Source: Membranipora membranacea
Lineage: Eukaryota > Bryozoa > Gymnolaemata > Cheilostomatida > Membraniporidae
DNA: 64,000 nt
Direction of reading: 5' to 3'
Assembly (NCBI GenBank): GCA_914767715.1
Contig: OU612070.1
Coordinates: 9,689,501-9,753,500 of the forward strand
The translations under genes and the position numbers were made by a program. This document shows positions 46,250-58,200 of this stretch, piece by piece (within the stretch, counting starts at the first letter, position 1; each line of letters opens with the position of its first letter). The notes below the pieces were generated by a model. It ran no database searches and was not told where the DNA came from. It saw only the letters and a program-made list of their open reading frames with translations.

Positions 46250-47462
46250 GAAGAATATCACAAAATGCAACCATGCATGTAAGTGTTACCAAAACCATCC
46301 ACAAATGGCTCTTACAATCCGACCCACCACTCTACTACAAAGATGATAGTTTAATCGTAATCGGTACAGACATGGAAGTTGTTTGGGTAGTTAACTGATA
46401 ATTAAAAGTTTAAATCGGAAGTTAAATGCTCTCTTCTGTCCACAAGCTTTTTGAATCATTTGTCTGTCCAATATTGTGCATCAGAATGACAATTTTGTGA
46501 CACATTTACACTACGGTCATAGTTGGACTCAATTTATTTATTTTCATTTCTCATAAAAACAATACGTGACAATACGTAACTATATAGTAGTGCCATGTAA
46601 TTCAGTTGTAAAATGTCATCTTATCACTGCAATTTACTCATTGCTTTACTATTGTATGTTTGTAGGTGATGACGACAGGATAGCGATCCCACTATGTGTA
46701 ATAAAAAATCTCAGGAGGCGGTACCAGAGTGCGGATGAGAATTACAGATGCTTTCAACATATCGTTGCTGACGTTGTACGTGCGCTTGTTGATCTCCAAG
46801 ATTGAGAAGAATACCTTTAACCACAAAACGCAGCTATGCATGTAAGTGTAACCAAACCCATCCACAGATGGCACTTACAATGTGATAGTGAAAATTTGCT
46901 TTGTAAAGCATTGTTCATTATAGTTGAAAGACCCCACTATATATCCTGAGGAGATGTAATCCATGTAACTCTTTGATTTATTTATCAGTTTTCCCCCCAC
47001 CAAGTAAAGCCAGAACTCTGGTCCATCTGAGTTTTGGCCGGCCCTAGAGAGTGTTGTGAGCTCCCACCACACTACTACAAAGATGATTGTGTAATCGGTA
47101 CTGACATTGAAGCTGTTTGGGTAGTGAACTGAAAATCAATAGTTTTAATCGGAAGTTAAATGCTCTCTTCTGTCCACAAGCTTTTTGACTCATTTGTCTG
47201 TCCAATATTGTGCATCAGAATAACAATTTTGTGACATATTTACACTATGGTCAAAGTTGGACCGAAGTCATTTATTTTTTTATCTCATAAAAACAGAATA
47301 CGTAACTATATAAGAAACAGGATTAGGTATAGTCTGAAACCATATAGTAATATGACAAAAATTATAATGTAGTGTCATGTAATTTAGTTGTAAAATCATC
47401 TCACTACAATTTACTCTGTGTTTTCTACTATTGTATGTTTGTAGGTGATGATGACAGGATAG
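46116..47462. repeat. tandem duplication of the P2X7-tail 3' end, with a truncated third copy
   Basis: Unit 1 (46116-46681) begins GCGATCCCACTATGTGTA in the ORF and carries its 3' flank. Unit 2 (46682-47462) repeats the coding end and the flank (shared text includes CGGAAGTTAAATGCTCTC and GTCCACAAGC) with an extra 180 bp or so at 46880-47061. The first bases of a third copy, GGTGATGATGACAGGATAG, close the array. Moderate divergence indicates age. Confidence 0.8.
46660..46805 (+). pseudogene. duplicate P2X7-tail exon remnant
   Basis: Reads DDDRIAIPLCVIKNLRRRYQ, then ENYRCFQ, ending in VDLQD and a stop, clearly copied from the C-terminus of the neighbouring ORF (ending AGLQD). A possible acceptor TTTGTAG precedes it, so use as an alternative last exon cannot be excluded, but the 5' half of the domain is not duplicated. 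Confidence 0.65.
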
Positions 47463-47920
47463 AAAAGTAGACTAGAGTGTTCGTAGTACAATTATTGGGA
47501 TTAACAACCATGCTGCGTAACATCAAATTCTGTTGGCCATGCAATAACAGTGCATACATCTACTTGCTGGTTATAACAACAGACAAAGTAAAATGAGGTG
47601 AGTACTGCTCTATAATATATTTCTGTCAACAATACGAACGCAGCACTGTACAGGCAAAGACGCTGTTGCTATTTAGTTTCCTGAATGATGGATGGCTGGC
47701 TTCACTTTTTAGTCAACCTAGTAATGTGTCGATCCTTCAACTCCTGGTTTGAGGGTTTGGGTACTCTAGTTGGGTGTGCGCTCTGTGTGTCCTGTAATAA
47801 AGTTGTGAATACATATTATGTATTGGGTATTGTTAGGCCATAGGGATGGCGCTGCATCAAGTTAAACTGTGATAAAAGTTCAAGGCTAAAATATTAAAGC
47901 TACAATTCATTGTTTTGAAT

Positions 47921-49213
47921 TCAACCTACTGGTCTTTTTTTGACAGTTGGCGCTACTGAAGCTTGTAGTACTGCTGCTTTTACGACGTCCCTAAACTCCT
48001 GTGTCTTCTTTGCATACTTAGCAGCACACCTCCACTCTTTCGACATTTTCGACCAGTATCCTTTCACCTTTTCCTGATTGTTCTCATCTAAAGTGAAGTA
48101 ATAAGAAAGAATGCTATGTGTGTTTTTATTGAACTCATATTTTTATTGATGTTTGGTGGCAGATGCCATGCACATACACTGCAGTCTTATTTGATTTCAA
48201 TCCTTTTTAATTCATAGGATTGTTCTCTCACCTAGAAGTACTGGTCTGCCGACATTCTCATTGTGATCCATCACCGCTAATCTGACTCTGCCCTGAAACG
48301 ACGGGAGCTCAAAATCCAATCTATTAGGTGCGTATTTGTTTGTCACGATATTTATATTCTCTAGAGAACCTGTGTAGAGAATATAACAAAGTGTAACATA
48401 TATGTTAGAACTCCTAGGGATGAGAGTCAAATGCCATTGACAAATTTAAGCACATTGAGCTGTGGGATTGTCTGCTTGCCTTTGATCACAAATTTATATC
48501 CTGCCGACAAAAGATGTACTGTTTAGTGCTTTGTTTCCTGTATGGATTGATCTCTCCAGCTTTCTTAAAGATTTGGTGAAGCCATCTCTCTCCAGATTTT
48601 AAACAAGAACTTTGTGTGCTTCGCTGCCCTTATGTAACCATTATTTATATTGTTGCTCCTCCCTGTAATATAATTATTTTATTTTTAATTTAAAATGGCT
48701 TCTTGAGGACTACTACATCTGACAAAGTAGACTATTGACGCAGTGAATTAGATTGAATTGGGGTAGGAGGCAACGTTCAATGTTCTTAGTTGCATTATTG
48801 CTTATTTGTTGACTTACTTGTCATATGGTTCATGTAGGCATCGAGCAATTGTATCATAGCATCCTTCAAAGTCATGAGTGTTGGTCAAATGGAATTTGAC
48901 CGAGTCGAACATGTCAACCAGCAGCTGTGTGTCCCCACCACAATGTGATGCCACGTACCATAGGTGATTCTTTAATGTGTTTTATCCATGGCAGTAGTTT
49001 TTTCTTCTCCTGATGAAAGAAATTATACTTTTATTTTTAGGTAATTTGGAGTTGTCTGCCTGTCAAGGTACATGTTCAAGGAGGAGATAACTCTGAACTG
49101 GGTGAGAAGGGCTGGCAATAATATGGAAATATACTTACATTGGTAGTACACTCATTTGTCAGACGCTTGATGAAATTCTTTGCGACATGGGGAGGAATCA
49201 GCAACAGCGATCG
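47921..49213 (-). pseudogene. Kolobok-type transposase-like gene, multi-exon, frameshifted
   Basis: Exons on the minus strand: 49213-49139 (IPPHVAKNFIKRLTNECTTN), 49009-48818 (LLPWIKHIK, a one-base shift in an A-run near 48978, then NHLWYVASHCGGDTQLL), 48369-48232 (TGSLE in the wider frame, NKYAPNR, RVRLAVMDHNENVGRP) and 48087-47921 (KVKGYWSKMSKEWRCAAKYA to a stop). HVAKN, LLPWIxxIxNHLWW, CGGDxxLL, HTGSLE and RxxLAxxDHNxNxxR in this order are a signature of Kolobok-type transposases and derived proteins. The last two exons join in phase; the second does not, so an exon is missing, perhaps GERWLHQIFKKAGEI near 48530-48605. Splice sites are good but the frameshift suggests a pseudogene. Its TTAA-type relatives may explain the MITE at 19340. 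Confidence 0.65.
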
Positions 49214-49884
49214 CTGCATTTCAAGTTAAAAATATAGTAAGTGGATAAGTGTAAGATAAGCTTCGCCTCTACGTCATCCTGAAATAGAGATTATGAATGC
49301 TTTTCTAACCAATAAAGTCAGCACTTCCGTTTGAGGTCAACTTATCCACACATGGTGACCCCGGAGTCTCAAAATTGGACATGTAGAGTATAACGTCAGG
49401 TAGCATCATACCTACCACCAAATGCTCATTTCGTGACACATTACAGTGATCGAAAATACTTTAAAAAAACCGCCAGTACATTTTTTATGCATACTCATTG
49501 AGAGCATAGAACATGGACTATGCTGGCTAACAACATATGTGGGTTTTAAAATTAAGGTTTAATTAATTGCAGCTATTAAAAATATTTATTATTTAATATT
49601 TTTCAGATGCCCTCATTCAGAGAAAGAAATAGAAAGTGGTAATGGAGAGTGATGCTTGATAGACACCTGGGAGATGCACCTGGAAAGGTAAGCTGACATA
49701 ACAACACCAGTCATCCCCCATCCAATTTGGGAGGTTAAACTGCCTGATGATTTTGTACACCGTTGACTCACTTTGAAGAGTCTCTCGTCTTTGTCCCGCC
49801 ACGCCTGACGAGGATGAATTCGCAACAAAATTTTCCTCCGGCCCCTCCAATCGTCCCTGCCACTGATTTTCATTGTATCTAGAG
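49214..49884. other. 5' flank of the transposase-like gene; ORF at 49617-49850 (minus) unassigned
   Basis: A minus-strand frame reads LQSESTVYKIIRQFNLPNWM with a possible acceptor nearby. It could be an upstream exon of the transposase-like gene, but I recognise no motif. The stretch ends at the hAT target site 49877-49884. Confidence 0.4.
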
Positions 49885-52800
49885 CAGCTGTGGGCAATCT
49901 GCGGCCTTTTTGCCAGTGCGGCCTAATGGGTGATCTTTTGCGACCTAATTGTGGCCTTATGTCTGTGAAAATCACACATTCAAGTTTTTACTGTCATGTG
50001 GATGTCCAAGTATGCATTACCCTGTTCAAGCACAATTCATTGTTGGGATATCAAAATATTGGCATTCTGTATCAACCATGCGCTAAGTTACTTACATGTA
50101 GAAAAAAATGGAAATTCCCAAGCCATTCTACACAAAAGCATCATGAATGTACTGGTGCCAACTACTTTTGCACGCGCTTCCATTTGAATAAATACCCCAA
50201 ACAGTGAAGAAATTGTCGTAATATTGTGAGAGAAAAGCAATAAGCGACTTACTGAGCCCAAAAATAACATTTTTATAATTTGGAGTTGTGTTGTCAATGC
50301 CCATGATAAAGGGACAGTTCACTATAGGAAGGATACTAAAATATTCCTTTTTCTTTGATAACTCGGTAGCAGCGCATTTTCTGGAAGTGGCATTCTCAGA
50401 TCAGGTGCATAATCTACCAAGGAACACATTGGGATATAGAAAAAAATTCTAGCTCCTCAAACCTTCAAACTAGCGATGTAATTCTTGCAGTGTCATAACA
50501 AACAAGGTTATTATTCTGGGATATGTGGTAACACCTTAGTAATAGTATAGAAATTATTGATACGATGAAAGATTAGAGCATGATATGATATATCCTTACT
50601 CTGTGATATAATAGTGGTCTGAATGACGGCGCACCGCACGCACTGTATGAAATATACTGCAAACATTGGGTCTGGCATATCTAACCTGGTTTTTGCACCA
50701 CAAAACACTGAAGCAAAGATTATAAATACTGAAGTGTGAATGATTAAAACCAGGTGTATTTAATGCTGCGCCCATATGAATGTCTATCTATTTGGTCATC
50801 AGACATCAAGTAACATCACAATATGGAAGATCTTGTAAGCAGCGATTTGATATCATTGAACGAAGTCGAAACGTGGGACGCAGAAGCAATGAAATATTAC
50901 TGTAGGCGTAGTGGTTTTAAGTGCTCTGGAACAAGAAAGGAACTCTGTTCAAGAGCGTATACATTATACAATGCTGAAACCTCAGAAGTGCCTGGCCTAA
51001 GGGACCAGGAAATATAAAAAAAACAATATGACATTATCCAAGATTGGAGGGTCAGCTCCAGACCCTAAACGACTTAAATGTATGATGTTCCTTGACACCC
51101 ATCTCATACTTTGAGATACATAAATTTATCTCCAAACTGGGACATTCTCATTCTGACAGTGTCTTAACAAAAAAACAATCCTCCAATGGCAATGCTATCC
51201 CTGATAACCCAGCTGTGGGTGCAGCGGCTACACTGTTTCTCGGACAGCTGAGATGCAAAACGGCTGATTTTACTACCAAGCATTAATCAAGTTGCGACAA
51301 ATATACATTTTCCCGTCATGATGTAACAAGGATTATCTTTGTCCGAAGCAGTGAGCAAATATTCTCATGAATGACCAGACAGATTCACAGTGTAAACTCA
51401 AATTTTTCAGTTAAATTGATTAATGGGGTTAAGCCAGGTTTATTACATAGCAGAGCTGTAACATGCTGTAACAGTCATAAGGGACAACAGTCAATTGAAT
51501 AGTAGTACCATAATAATCCTAATAATAATTTATAATCTTTGCCTAAAAGACAACTTACAATGTGGTTATGGTGAACTTCAGGACAGCAACAAAACTCCAC
51601 AAAAACCTGATATCATAATTATTGATCAGGAATCTACAGCCACAATCGCTGCTGCTCAAGAATTGAACAAAGTTAGGAAGAAAGTTGATGTTATGAAACA
51701 CTATCAAGCAGCCAATCCATAGCACAACTTGTGCAGAATATGAACAGCACCGCTCAAGAAATAAATTATGTTCAGTGTCTCACCATGAACCGGAGTAAAA
51801 GGGCTTAATAGTTTCATTTCTTGGGATTGCTGTGAGGGTATTGTACTAGTATAGAGACGCTAGGCGAGATAGCATACACATCAAGGGGGTCGGCAACGAA
51901 CATTTTATTGGTTGTTGTACCAAAATTATCGCCCTCTTACATATGTTGCGTAACTCTTCCTAGTTAGGATAATTGGTATGGAAGTAATAATAATCTCTAC
52001 AACTTGTGCTGTGACACTGTGTTTGTAATGATGCTGCAGGCTACATCATAAGGATAAATGGAGGCTCGTCGATTAGCTGGTTGGCTCTACGAGTCTTGAC
52101 AAGAAAAGTGGTGCATAAAATGATGACAAACAAGTCTATACATAGAATGAGTGCGGTTAATAGTAATCAAGATTTCCATGTAGTGAAATGTAGTGCTGTG
52201 GTTTGCAAAAAATGTCAGCATCGACATTTCTAATGGGTAAAAAACTGCTAATAGGTAATTGCGACAGCATTGCTCGATCTGAAAATTTAGCTGCATGAAT
52301 CAGATCTATGATACTGATACAGGTATGCTACTGGAAATTATGTCACCTTCATCTGATAATCCCTCGTGCATCGATAAAAAAGGGAAACTAAAAACGAAGC
52401 CTGTTTATTATGGCCAAATCTAATTGCAGATGATGATCACTGGTATAACAAAGAATGTTTTTTCTTTATTTTACAATAATTTATCGCAATCCAAGATGGA
52501 AGTTTTAGATTATGATGAGCTTTTCAGCTCCGGAATGAAAACTAATCTCTGCTTGTTCTTTGAAATGGAACCAGAAATTATCCCACATCTGAGTAAATTA
52601 AGTTAAGTCTGCATAATGCTCACAATAAAATTTGGCCTGACCTGCTCATGAGTCAAACCAGTATGGCATAGGTATGACAGTGTGTTTAAAAATCTGTCGC
52701 ATTTATATTGTTAAAACTTGTATCGGAGCTGACAATAGGACTTCAGAGGACTTACAGGTATATTTTTGTTATTGCTAGGCAATACCTGGCTACTGACTTC

Positions 52801-53769
52801 GCTCATAGTTTACATCTCTGTCTGAATAATTTTATTATAATGGCCTCATCCAACATTCACTTAATCCCGTAAAGGCACAGTGCCCTCACTTGTCATCAGC
52901 ACGATACCTCTATTTTACCTTATCATAGCAGACAATAAACATAGCATAACATATCTATGCCAAAATGCGCACTGGTGTACCTTAGGTCAATTTATTGCTG
53001 TGATGAGAAACATGCCTTTACTGTAGTTACCTGAAAAAACCACTGGGCAGTACATAAAAAAATAAAAAATAATTCCGAGTAGGGTATCGAAAACTATGCC
53101 ATCAGATACCTTACTATACTGACATGATCCTATGGAAACCCCGTAATTTTAGCTTTCTTGGAATAGGAGTTATTCCATGAATTCTGTCATCACTAATGAT
53201 GTGCTCAATGCTACTGTCCCTTTTCCAAGGGAAGACAACTTGATGAAAATTGTCTATTTTCAAAGGCCTGGTAAGTCGCCTATTTAATCAATTCTTTCAC
53301 CTTTGGATATTTAACTACAAACTGTGTTTTGCAAAGCTGTCATTTTGAGCAAGAATGGAAAAGTTGTTCTATCAAAGATTTGACATTGTTACAAGTGCGC
53401 CAGCATTTTGCCTAAAATGTTCCAGATTGAATCTCATTGACAAGTATGCAAATATTTACTGCACTTCTTGAGCGCTCATCCTGCCCTTTGCCCTACTGCT
53501 CGAAACACTGGGAAACAGCCATGTACACAACCGTTTGCCAGACACAAAAATCCAGTAGATTAGATAAACAAGATAAAGCTAAACTGATGCTTATTGCAGC
53601 ATAACAATAACATTTTTATCAACACATAAATCTGCTTTAGTTTGTATAAAACACACAGTGCGAATTTATACTTCGGCGTTAAAGTTTGTGCAGGAAAAAT
53701 ATGTTGTGGTCTTTTGAGTTGATTCTGCATAAAATGCGGCCTTCTTAAAAAAAAGGTTGCCCACCCATG
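49885..53769. mobile_element. hAT element 1, 3.9 kb, target duplication ATCTAGAG
   Basis: Begins CAGCTGTGGGCAATCTGCGG and ends with the complement of CATGGGTGGGCAACCT, flanked by perfect ATCTAGAG at 49877-49884 and 53770-53777. The 8-bp duplication, CA...GTGGGCAACCT ends and a TCTAGA-centred site fit Ac/Charlie-like hAT elements. The subterminal GCGGCCTTTTTGCCAGTGCG and the final 400 bp match the shorter hAT elements at 54494 and 60329. No hAT transposase (no dimerisation domain) was recognised; the middle 3 kb is unlike the short copies and includes a SAP-like ORF. It could be a degenerate full-length element or one that captured foreign DNA. Confidence 0.82.
50823..51017 (+). CDS. SAP-like domain ORF carried inside hAT element 1
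   Basis: 64 residues: MEDLVSSDLISLNEVETWDA, then a helix-turn-helix-like LKYYC-type segment (MKYYCRRSGFKCSGTRKELC) and SRAYTLYNA. The pattern W-x-x-x-x-(L/M)-x-x-(Y/F)-C-x-x-x-G-x-x-x-S-G-T-(K/R)-x-E-L-x-x-R-(A/V)-Y matches SAP domains, which bind AT-rich DNA. SAP segments of this type occur at the N-terminus of multi-domain proteins linked to mobile elements in aquatic invertebrates. The frame ends after RDQEI. It may be a first exon with the rest lost, or a captured host exon. No clear donor site is visible. Confidence 0.5.
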   Translation: MEDLVSSDLISLNEVETWDAEAMKYYCRRSGFKCSGTRKELCSRAYTLYNAETSEVPGLRDQEI

Positions 53770-53770
53770 A

Positions 53771-54485
53771 TCTAGAGTATATAATCCTGAGGGTGGTTTT
53801 GATTTGCCTCATTTGCCATTTTGTCTGGACTCCTGCGGATAAAGTGTGGATAAACCCTGGACAGCCACTTGCCATTGTTTCAATTCATCAACTGTTAAAC
53901 TTTGAAAGTCAGTCATCTCGATATGCATAACGCAGGAGGGGATCTCACATCAAATTTAATCTTATTCACGCATATATGTTAGCCTGGGCAGGCTTTCGGG
54001 GTTGGTTGGTTAGGGAGCGGGGTTCCCCTTCCTCCACTACCCACCCCTGACAGCCTGCCCAGGCTACATATATGTCCTGTTTTGAGTGTAGATGAATTAT
54101 CATAGGCCTAAAATTGTTTTAATCTCAAAGTTGTCTTGTTTCAATTTAATTTTGTGTCTAGAGTATTTTATCCTGAGGGTGATCTCAATTAGAGACTCAT
54201 CCGCTATTTCTCTGGAGTCCTGCAGATAAAGTGTGGATAAACCTTGGGCAGCCACTTACCCTTGTCTCAATTTGGCAACTGATGAATTTTGAAAATATTT
54301 TATGCGATGTCTTGTAAGAGTATTTCTTTGATTGTTTTGAGTGTAGATGAATGATTATAGGCCTAAAAGTTTTCTAATCACAAATTTTTCTTGTCTTAAC
54401 TTTTTCACGGGAGGGAATTTCAAAACAAATATTTAGAATTTTACACCGCTAATTCCTATTGGGTCGAAGTAAAAGTCCTACATAC
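53771..54485. repeat. direct duplication, about 385-bp unit, each starting at TCTAGAG
   Basis: Unit 1 (53771-54156) and unit 2 (54157-54485) share TCTAGAGTAT, ATCCTGAGGGTG, GGATAAAGTGTGGATAAACC, GGCAGCCACTT-like text and GTTTTGAGTGTAGATGAAT in order. Unit 1 also carries the foldback element 53980-54066. Each unit starts at a TCTAGA site, the target used by the neighbouring hAT elements. Confidence 0.75.
53980..54066. mobile_element. foldback MITE, TAGCCTG family, copy 3, with target duplication
   Basis: Starts TAGCCTGGGCAGGCT, ends AGCCTGCCCAGGCTA, and is flanked by CATATATGT at 53971-53979 and 54067-54075. 87 bp, no ORF. It is absent from the sister repeat unit at 54157-54485, which confirms it as an insertion. 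It shares its ends with 3664-3731. Confidence 0.85.
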
Positions 54486-54493
54486 CTCTAGAT

Positions 54494-55232
54494 CAGCTGT
54501 CGGCAACCTGGTCTATTTTCCAGTGCGGCCTAATGAACAATATTTTGCAGGCTGATTGTGGCCTTATGCCTAAAAAGATATATATTACACATTAATTTCG
54601 ATCCCCATCTCGCATTTTGTAATCTTGATATTCAAGTATGTAGGCACAATATATTTCAAAATAGTGGCCATTAAGCATGTAGCTTCCAAAGCCGTTTCTA
54701 GACATAATCATCTTAGCTGCTGTATTGGTGTTAACTCCTTTTTCAAGTGCTTTATTTTCAAAAAAAACGCTGAACGGTGACCTTTGGAAATTCGAATAAA
54801 AATTTTCGTTAATATCATAGTAATTAGTTATTTTTTGCAAATCTGTCACCTTGAACAAGAAATGCAGATGAGTATCAACAAGATTTTATGTTACAAATGC
54901 TCCTGCTTTATCGCTGAAATGTTCCAGATTGCATCTAATTTTACAGGCATTCACAAAAAACTTCCCCGTTGCGGAAGGGTGCCAGCACCCCTCCCACACC
55001 CACCCTGCCCTTTTCCATACACATGCAAAACTTCACAAGATTTTTTAAATTAGTATTTCTGTTGAGCTGAAGTTCCTTGCAACATACCACAGCTTTTACA
55101 AATAAATCTGTTTTAGTTTGTACATAGTTGTTACTCCGGTTCCGATTTTTTACCTGAAAGATATGTTGCGCTTAATTGTGTTGAGCCTGTGTAAAATGTG
55201 GAATTTTTTTAGAAAAAGGTTGCCCACCTATG
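54494..55232. mobile_element. hAT element 2, 739 bp, target duplication CTCTAGAT
   Basis: Begins CAGCTGTCGGCAACCTGG and ends AAAAAGGTTGCCCACCTATG, flanked by CTCTAGAT at 54486-54493 and 55233-55240. It shares both ends with hAT element 1 in the same orientation, so it is an internally deleted relative. ORFs within it are not protein genes. Its right 680 bp or so (from 54554) are also the first part of each unit of the tandem array. Confidence 0.85.
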
Positions 55233-58200
55233 CTCTAGATCAATATTGATCCATTTGCTTAAATTCGGAGTTGTTTTTCCTCCAATGGACAGGGGAGCAA
55301 CTCCGAATACAGACAAATGAATCAAATATATGTTCACTCTGACCAGTGAACCATGCTCTGTTCCTGAGTGTTTTTACTTCTGTAATGACGGGCAATAAAA
55401 GTGCAATCTCCTACCTTGAGAAAATAACTATTCATTAAATAGGTTGTGACCTCGACTAAATGCATAACCGCCTAGAAATATATTCAACTGACCATTTCGA
55501 GCATAGAGGTTAATGTAAGGCTAAGGTTCCTAACCGACACAAGTATGAGAACTGCAGTATGCAATCAAATACTTTATATATACTGGAATTTTCCATGACA
55601 GCAAAGCAATATTTTCGTGCTCGGTCAAACTTCTACAGGCCAAACCAAACATACTTGCCAACCTGTACGCATAAAGCGGTTTATGAACGCTTATTTGACA
55701 CTAATTGAGTTTTAAACGCAAAACGCTAGCATCTTTAGTGTTTGCTTCTCATTGTTCCTTGTCATTGTTGATTGATAGTCTAAACAATTAGTAGCTCCCT
55801 TGGTCAAAAACTCGGGTCTTTACTTCAGAAAGCCATTGTGTTGATTTTATATGGACATTTTACCTGGTCAAGTCTTAAATGAGTCAACTCACAACTTTTA
55901 TATTATAATGAGAGTAACAAAGTTGCCCACCTCCTTGTTTAGGTGGGATAACTCAGAACTCCTGCCCCAGTGTTTCAAGGGCAACCAAGACAGGCTAGGT
56001 TTCAAACAACTTCTCATTGATTGTGGCCTTATGCCTAAAAAGATATATATTACACATTAATTTCGATCCCCATCTCGCATTTTGTAATCTTGATATTCAA
56101 GTATGTAGGCACAATATATTTCAAAATAGTGGCCATTCAGCATTAAGCATGTAGCTTCCAAAGCCGTTTCTAGACATAATCATCTTAGCTGTATTGGTGT
56201 TAACTCCTTTTTCAAGTGCTTTATTTTCAAAAAAACGCTGAACGGTGACCTTTGGAAATTCGAATAAAAATTTTCGTTAATATCATAGTAATTAGTTATT
56301 TTTTGCAAATCTGTCACCTTGAACAAGAAATGCAGATGAGTATCAACAAGATTTCATGTTACAAATGCTCCTGCTTTATCGCTGAAATGTTCCAGATTGC
56401 ATCTAATTTTACAGGCATTCGCAAAAAACTTCCCCTTGCGGAGGGGTGCCAGCACCCCTCCCACACCCACCCTGCCCTTTTCCATACGCATGCAAAACTT
56501 CACAAGATTTTTTAAATTAGTATTTCTGTTGAGCTGAAGTTCCTTGCAACATACCACAGCTTTTACAAATAAATCTGTTTTAGTTTGTACATAGTTGTTA
56601 CTCCGGTTCCGATTTTTTACCTGAAAGATATGTTGCGCTTAATTGTGTTGAGCCTGTGTAAAATGTGGAATTTTTTTAGAAAAAGGTTGCCCACCTATGC
56701 TCTAGATCAATATTGATCCATTTGCTTAAATTCGGAGTTGTTTTTCCTCCAATGGACAGGGGAGCAACTCCATATACAGACAAATGAATCATATATATGT
56801 TCACTCTGACCAGTGAACCATCCTCTGTTCCTGAGTGTTTTTACTTCTGTAATGACGGGCAATAAAAGTGCAATCTCCTACCTTGAGAAAATAACTATTC
56901 ATTAAATAGGTTGTGACCTCGACTAAATGCATAACCGCCTAGAAATATATTCAACTGACCATTTCGAGCATAGAGGTTAATGTAAGGCTAAGGTTCCTAA
57001 CCGACACAAGTATGAGAACTGCAGTATGCAATCAAATACTTTATATATACTGGAATTTTCCATGACAGCAAAGCAATATTTTTGTGCTCGGTCAAACTTC
57101 TACAGGCCAAACCAAACATACTTGCCAACCTGTACGCATAAAGCGGTTTATGAACGCTTATTTGACACTAATTGAGTTTTAAACGCAAAAACGCTAGCTG
57201 TACGCATATATGGTTTTTCAAACACCTGTTCATCTATTTAGGTAATCAAAAACGCATCTTTAGCAAAGATTATAAATACTCATTGTCTTTAGTGTTTGCT
57301 TCTCATTGTTTCTTGTCATTGTTGATTGATAGTCTAAACAATTAGTAGCTCCCTTGGTCAAAAACTCTGGTCTTGCCTTCAGAAAGCCATTGTGTTGATT
57401 TTATATGGACTTTTTACCTGGTCAAGTCTTAAATGAGTCAACTAACAACTTTTATATAATGAGAGTAACAAAGTTGCCCACCTCCTTGTTTAGGTGGGAT
57501 AACTCAGAACTCCTGCCCCAGTGTTTCAAGGGCAACCAAGACAGGCTAGGTTTCAAACAACTTCTCATTGATTGTGGCCTTATGCCTAAAAAGATATATA
57601 TTACACATTAATTTCGACCCCCATCTCGCATTTTGTAATCTTGATATTCAAGTATGTAGGCACAATATATTTCAAAATAGTGGCCATTCAGCATTAAGCA
57701 TGTAGCTTCCAAAGCCGTTTCTAGACATAATCATCTTAGCTGTATTGGTGTTAACTCCTTTTTCAAGTGCTTTATTTTCAAAAAAAACGCTGAACGGTGA
57801 CCTTTGGAAATTCGAATAAAAATTTTCGTTAATATCATAGTAATTTGTTATTTTTTGCAAATCTGTCACCTTGAACAAGAAATGCAGATGAGTATCAACA
57901 AGATTTCATGTTACAAATGCTCCTGCTTTATCGCTGAACTGTTCCAGATTGCATCTAATTTTACAGGCATTCGCAAAAAACTTCCCCGTTGCGGAGGGGT
58001 GCCAGCACCCCTCCCACACCCACCCTGCCCTTTTCCATACACATGCAAAACTTCACAAGATTTTTTAAATTAGTATTTCTGTTGAGCTGAAGTTCCTTGC
58101 AACATACCACAGCTTTTACAAATAAATCTGTTTTAGTTTGTACATAGTTGTTACTCCGGTTCCGATTTTTTACCTGAAAGATATGTTGCGCTTAATTGTG

